NCBI GenBank assembly: GCA_002779055.1
Contig: PEXM01000030.1
Coordinates: 1 to 7,563, forward strand
Direction: 5' to 3'
Length of the DNA stretch: 7,563 bases
Origin: Elusimicrobia bacterium CG08_land_8_20_14_0_20_44_26
Lineage (GTDB): Bacteria > CG03
Shown: piece after piece, positions 5,870-7,563 of the stretch
How positions within the stretch are numbered: the stretch's first letter is position 1
Layout: each line of letters opens with the position of its first letter
Program-made: the position numbers and the translations under genes
The notes under the pieces: model-generated
What the model was told of the DNA's origin: nothing
Databases searched by the model: none
Seen by the model: the letters and a program-made list of their open reading frames with translations, nothing else

Positions 5870-6859
5870 CTATTTTGTGTAAAAACCAATTTCTTTATTA
5901 TTAAGTTTTTTTAATATAAAAGAATCACTCTCAAAAGTATCGCGATAGACCGCTCCTTTGTTAGACGAGGGATAAAGTTTGTTAGAACTTAACGATTCTT
6001 TCTGAATATTTCCAGTGGCAACTAAATTTGATGGCAGGTTAATAATAATATTCTTATAAGTGTCTGTTGCTCTACATAGCAGATCAATAATATTTTTTTT
6101 AGTGTCTATATCTATGTTTACTATTAGATAGATAGGAAAAGGTATTTCAAAAATTGTTTCGTAAATAACTTCTCCGCTGGAAGTTGTAAATATTTTTAAC
6201 GCCCCCCTTGTCTTCTCAATTTTTTGCATAACACCATCTTTGTAAATTGAGCTTCCATAATCATCAAAAGATATAAATACTATTTTGTCATCTCCTAAAA
6301 ATGTTGCACCACAAAATTTTTCAGGATTGTATTTCCATAACAAATTACCATTCACATCATAAACTTTTAATCCGGCAGAACTATCTCCTCCAGTACCATC
6401 ATCAATTGTTGCTATGTAATTATCTTCCGGTGAAATCATTGGGATACCTGGGGACACTGTTTCCCATATTATTTTCTCTTTAAAATCAAACACTTTCAAC
6501 TTACGATAGTTACTCGCAACAATAAAAGCTCTCTTATTTCCCAATTTAATCAAACCCAATTTTATGTCTATCTCTTTTTTCCCAATCTCTTTACCCAACT
6601 TGTTTAATAAAACAACATCAGTTTTTGTATAAATGTATTCGCTTTTATCTTTATTCAATTTGCTTTTATCCACGCCGACGGCGATGTATTTGCCGTCATA
6701 AGAAGCCGCAAAACTCTTTATCTCCCCGTCAAATTCTTTTGTCCACAGCAACTTCGGTTCTGATTTTTTTGCTATTTCCGTTGATTGAATTATTTCTTCT
6801 GCCTGAATAAATCCAGAAAAAATCACTCCCAACATCAAAATTAAAATTAGTTTTTTCAT
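5870..6859 (-). CDS. Secreted protein with WD40/PQQ-like beta-propeller repeats, function unknown
   Basis: I do not recognise a named family. The 329 residues begin with a clear type I signal peptide (MKKLILILMLGVIFSGFIQA, cleavage likely after A20), so the protein is exported. The mature part shows recurring blade-like units: LLWTKEFDGEIKSFAASYDG with YIAVGV, then KVFDFKEKIIWETVSPGIP with NYIATID, then GLKVYDVNGNLLWKYNPE with KIVFIS. This is the strand-turn pattern of WD40/PQQ-type propellers of the 'KVYD.NG..LW' kind. The last third (from about residue 235) has lost the repeat pattern, and a full propeller is not evident in this length. The start is firm: GGAGG lies five bases before the ATG. 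It follows miaA by 32 bp, and its TAG stop is four bases before the ATG of the M23 gene, so the two exported proteins are probably co-expressed. The gene is visibly richer in A+T than its housekeeping neighbours, which may point to acquisition. Confidence 0.8.
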   Translation of the reverse strand: MKKLILILMLGVIFSGFIQAEEIIQSTEIAKKSEPKLLWTKEFDGEIKSFAASYDGKYIAVGVDKSKLNKDKSEYIYTKTDVVLLNKLGKEIGKKEIDIKLGLIKLGNKRAFIVASNYRKLKVFDFKEKIIWETVSPGIPMISPEDNYIATIDDGTGGDSSAGLKVYDVNGNLLWKYNPEKFCGATFLGDDKIVFISFDDYGSSIYKDGVMQKIEKTRGALKIFTTSSGEVIYETIFEIPFPIYLIVNIDIDTKKNIIDLLCRATDTYKNIIINLPSNLVATGNIQKESLSSNKLYPSSNKGAVYRDTFESDSFILKKLNNKEIGFYTK

Positions 6860-6864
6860 TTTAT

Positions 6865-6869
6865 CCTCC
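6865..6869 (-). promoter_or_regulatory. Shine-Dalgarno of the exported propeller-like gene
   Basis: GGAGG, five bases before the ATG at 6859, in an A-rich 32-bp gap after miaA. It fixes the start used for the signal peptide. Confidence 0.8.
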
Positions 6870-6891
6870 GATTTATTTTTTTGTTTTCTTT

Positions 6892-7563
6892 TTACATCCC
6901 AATTTCGTGAACGGCTTTATTTTGTTCGTTATGCAAAATTTCAGCAATTTCCGAAGCGACGGCCACAGGCGACTTCCCTGAGACACCGATTCTCACAACT
7001 TTTTTGCCGCGCCACCAGATAAGTTGCTTCCTCGCAAGATTGTGGGTTCTCATCTTAATTTTTTCAACCGTTTCAGCGAGAGTCGTGCAGCAACGGATAA
7101 ATTCCAAAACTTCCCTGTAGCCGATGGAGGAAAAGGGCGGCGCTGTTGGAGGAACGCCTCTTTTGAGTATTGAGCGCGCTTCGCGCACAAGCCCTTTCCT
7201 TATCATAAATTCCACTCTCTCGTCTATTTTCCCGTAAAGTTCATCTCTCGGCATTTCAAGAAAAAATATTTTAAGATTAAGACCCTTGATAAAATTCTTT
7301 TTCAGAGCCCGCGAGGGCGGCTCGCCGGTAATACGGTAAATCTCAAGAGCCCTTATGATGCGCCTGGGATTACGCCGGTCTATCTTCTCATAAGTCCGCC
7401 GGTCAACTTTCCGAAGTTCTTCAAGTAGTTTTGCCAACTCCGTATTTTCAAGTTTTCTTCTGATATCCTTTGACGCCGGCAACATTGAAATTCCTTCCGC
7501 CAAACTTGAAACATAAAGGCCGCTCCCGCCGCTTATGACAGGGGTTTTACCTCTCTTCAGTAT
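6892..7563 (-). CDS. miaA: tRNA dimethylallyltransferase (5' end outside window)
   Basis: MiaA transfers a dimethylallyl group from DMAPP to N6 of A37 in tRNAs that read codons beginning with U. The 223 C-terminal residues are present; the family has about 300-315, so the P-loop and the catalytic Asp region lie upstream of the window. Seen: ISGGSGLYVSSLAEG (usually VGGTGLY...LLEG), RRNPRRIIRALEIYRITGEPPS (with the arginine equivalent to E. coli R167), MPRDELYGKIDERVEFM (with the equivalent of R217), SSIGYREVLEF, and the C-terminal THNLARKQLIWWRG. The last motif is normally TRxxAKRQxTWFR, so its first arginine is histidine here. Stop is TAA. As the first gene of the visible series, it leads the AT-rich exported gene by 32 bp. 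Confidence 0.95.
   Translation of the reverse strand: MLKRGKTPVISGGSGLYVSSLAEGISMLPASKDIRRKLENTELAKLLEELRKVDRRTYEKIDRRNPRRIIRALEIYRITGEPPSRALKKNFIKGLNLKIFFLEMPRDELYGKIDERVEFMIRKGLVREARSILKRGVPPTAPPFSSIGYREVLEFIRCCTTLAETVEKIKMRTHNLARKQLIWWRGKKVVRIGVSGKSPVAVASEIAEILHNEQNKAVHEIGM

Noticed and set aside
5865..5889. TTG start of the M23 gene at 5889
   Set aside because: It would overlap the upstream gene and put eight polar residues before an otherwise standard signal peptide; ATG at 5865 is better.
1..7563. CRISPR array, tRNA, rRNA, or riboswitch
   Set aside because: No direct-repeat/spacer pattern, tRNA cloverleaf, or long structured leader was seen; the only sizeable gap is 110 bp.

Overview
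The window is a 7.5 kb piece of a bacterial chromosome with every supported gene on the minus strand, tightly packed, so it reads right to left as one probable operon or two consecutive ones. The transcribed order is miaA (5' end outside the window), an AT-rich secreted beta-propeller-like protein, a secreted M23 metallopeptidase frame broken by two in-frame stops, aroQ, a pepP-type M24 aminopeptidase, efp, an accB-like gene, and accC (3' end outside the window). The run aroQ-pepP-efp-accB-accC is a classic bacterial cluster, familiar from Bacillus and Clostridia. The C-terminal secretion/anchoring-like domain with a YPNPARG motif (FlgD Ig-like / type IX-sorting-like) and the moderate GC content suggest an uncultured lineage such as an Elusimicrobiota-, Omnitrophota- or Desantisbacteria-like bacterium. 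This placement is inference and weak; nothing in the window is taxonomically decisive.

Right part (about 3770-7563): miaA gives tRNA A37 dimethylallylation. It is followed by two envelope-type genes with signal peptides that look like an accessory insertion between housekeeping genes. The first (5870-6859) is visibly AT-rich and has propeller-like repeats. The second is a 698-codon frame (3772-5865) with an N-terminal signal peptide, a complete M23 catalytic set, Ig-like domains and a C-terminal FlgD-like domain, interrupted by TAG at 4549-4551 and TAA at 4198-4200 without any frame change. It is probably a decaying gene whose peptidase part is still intact.

Middle (about 3190-3770): a 110-bp spacer with two inverted repeats, one resembling a REP-type palindrome, precedes aroQ, which has a strong Shine-Dalgarno and a GTG start. 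The 41-bp gap between aroQ and pepP is almost entirely a run of five imperfect heptamers, the last of which contains the pepP start codon.

Left part (1-3191): pepP, efp, accB and accC are coupled by overlaps of 4, about 14 and 1 bases. EF-P is followed directly by two genes rich in proline runs: accB has two PPP motifs and one run of seven prolines, and accC has one PPP.

The most notable observation is that the AccB-like protein aligns without gaps to the biotinyl domain of BCCP, but its biotin-accepting lysine is glycine (residue 141; the usual EAMKM is DSMGI). It sits beside an AccC whose catalytic residues are intact as far as the window shows. It cannot be an ordinary biotin carrier and may be a bacterial counterpart of the non-biotinylated BADC regulators of plant acetyl-CoA carboxylase, or a relic with a structural role.
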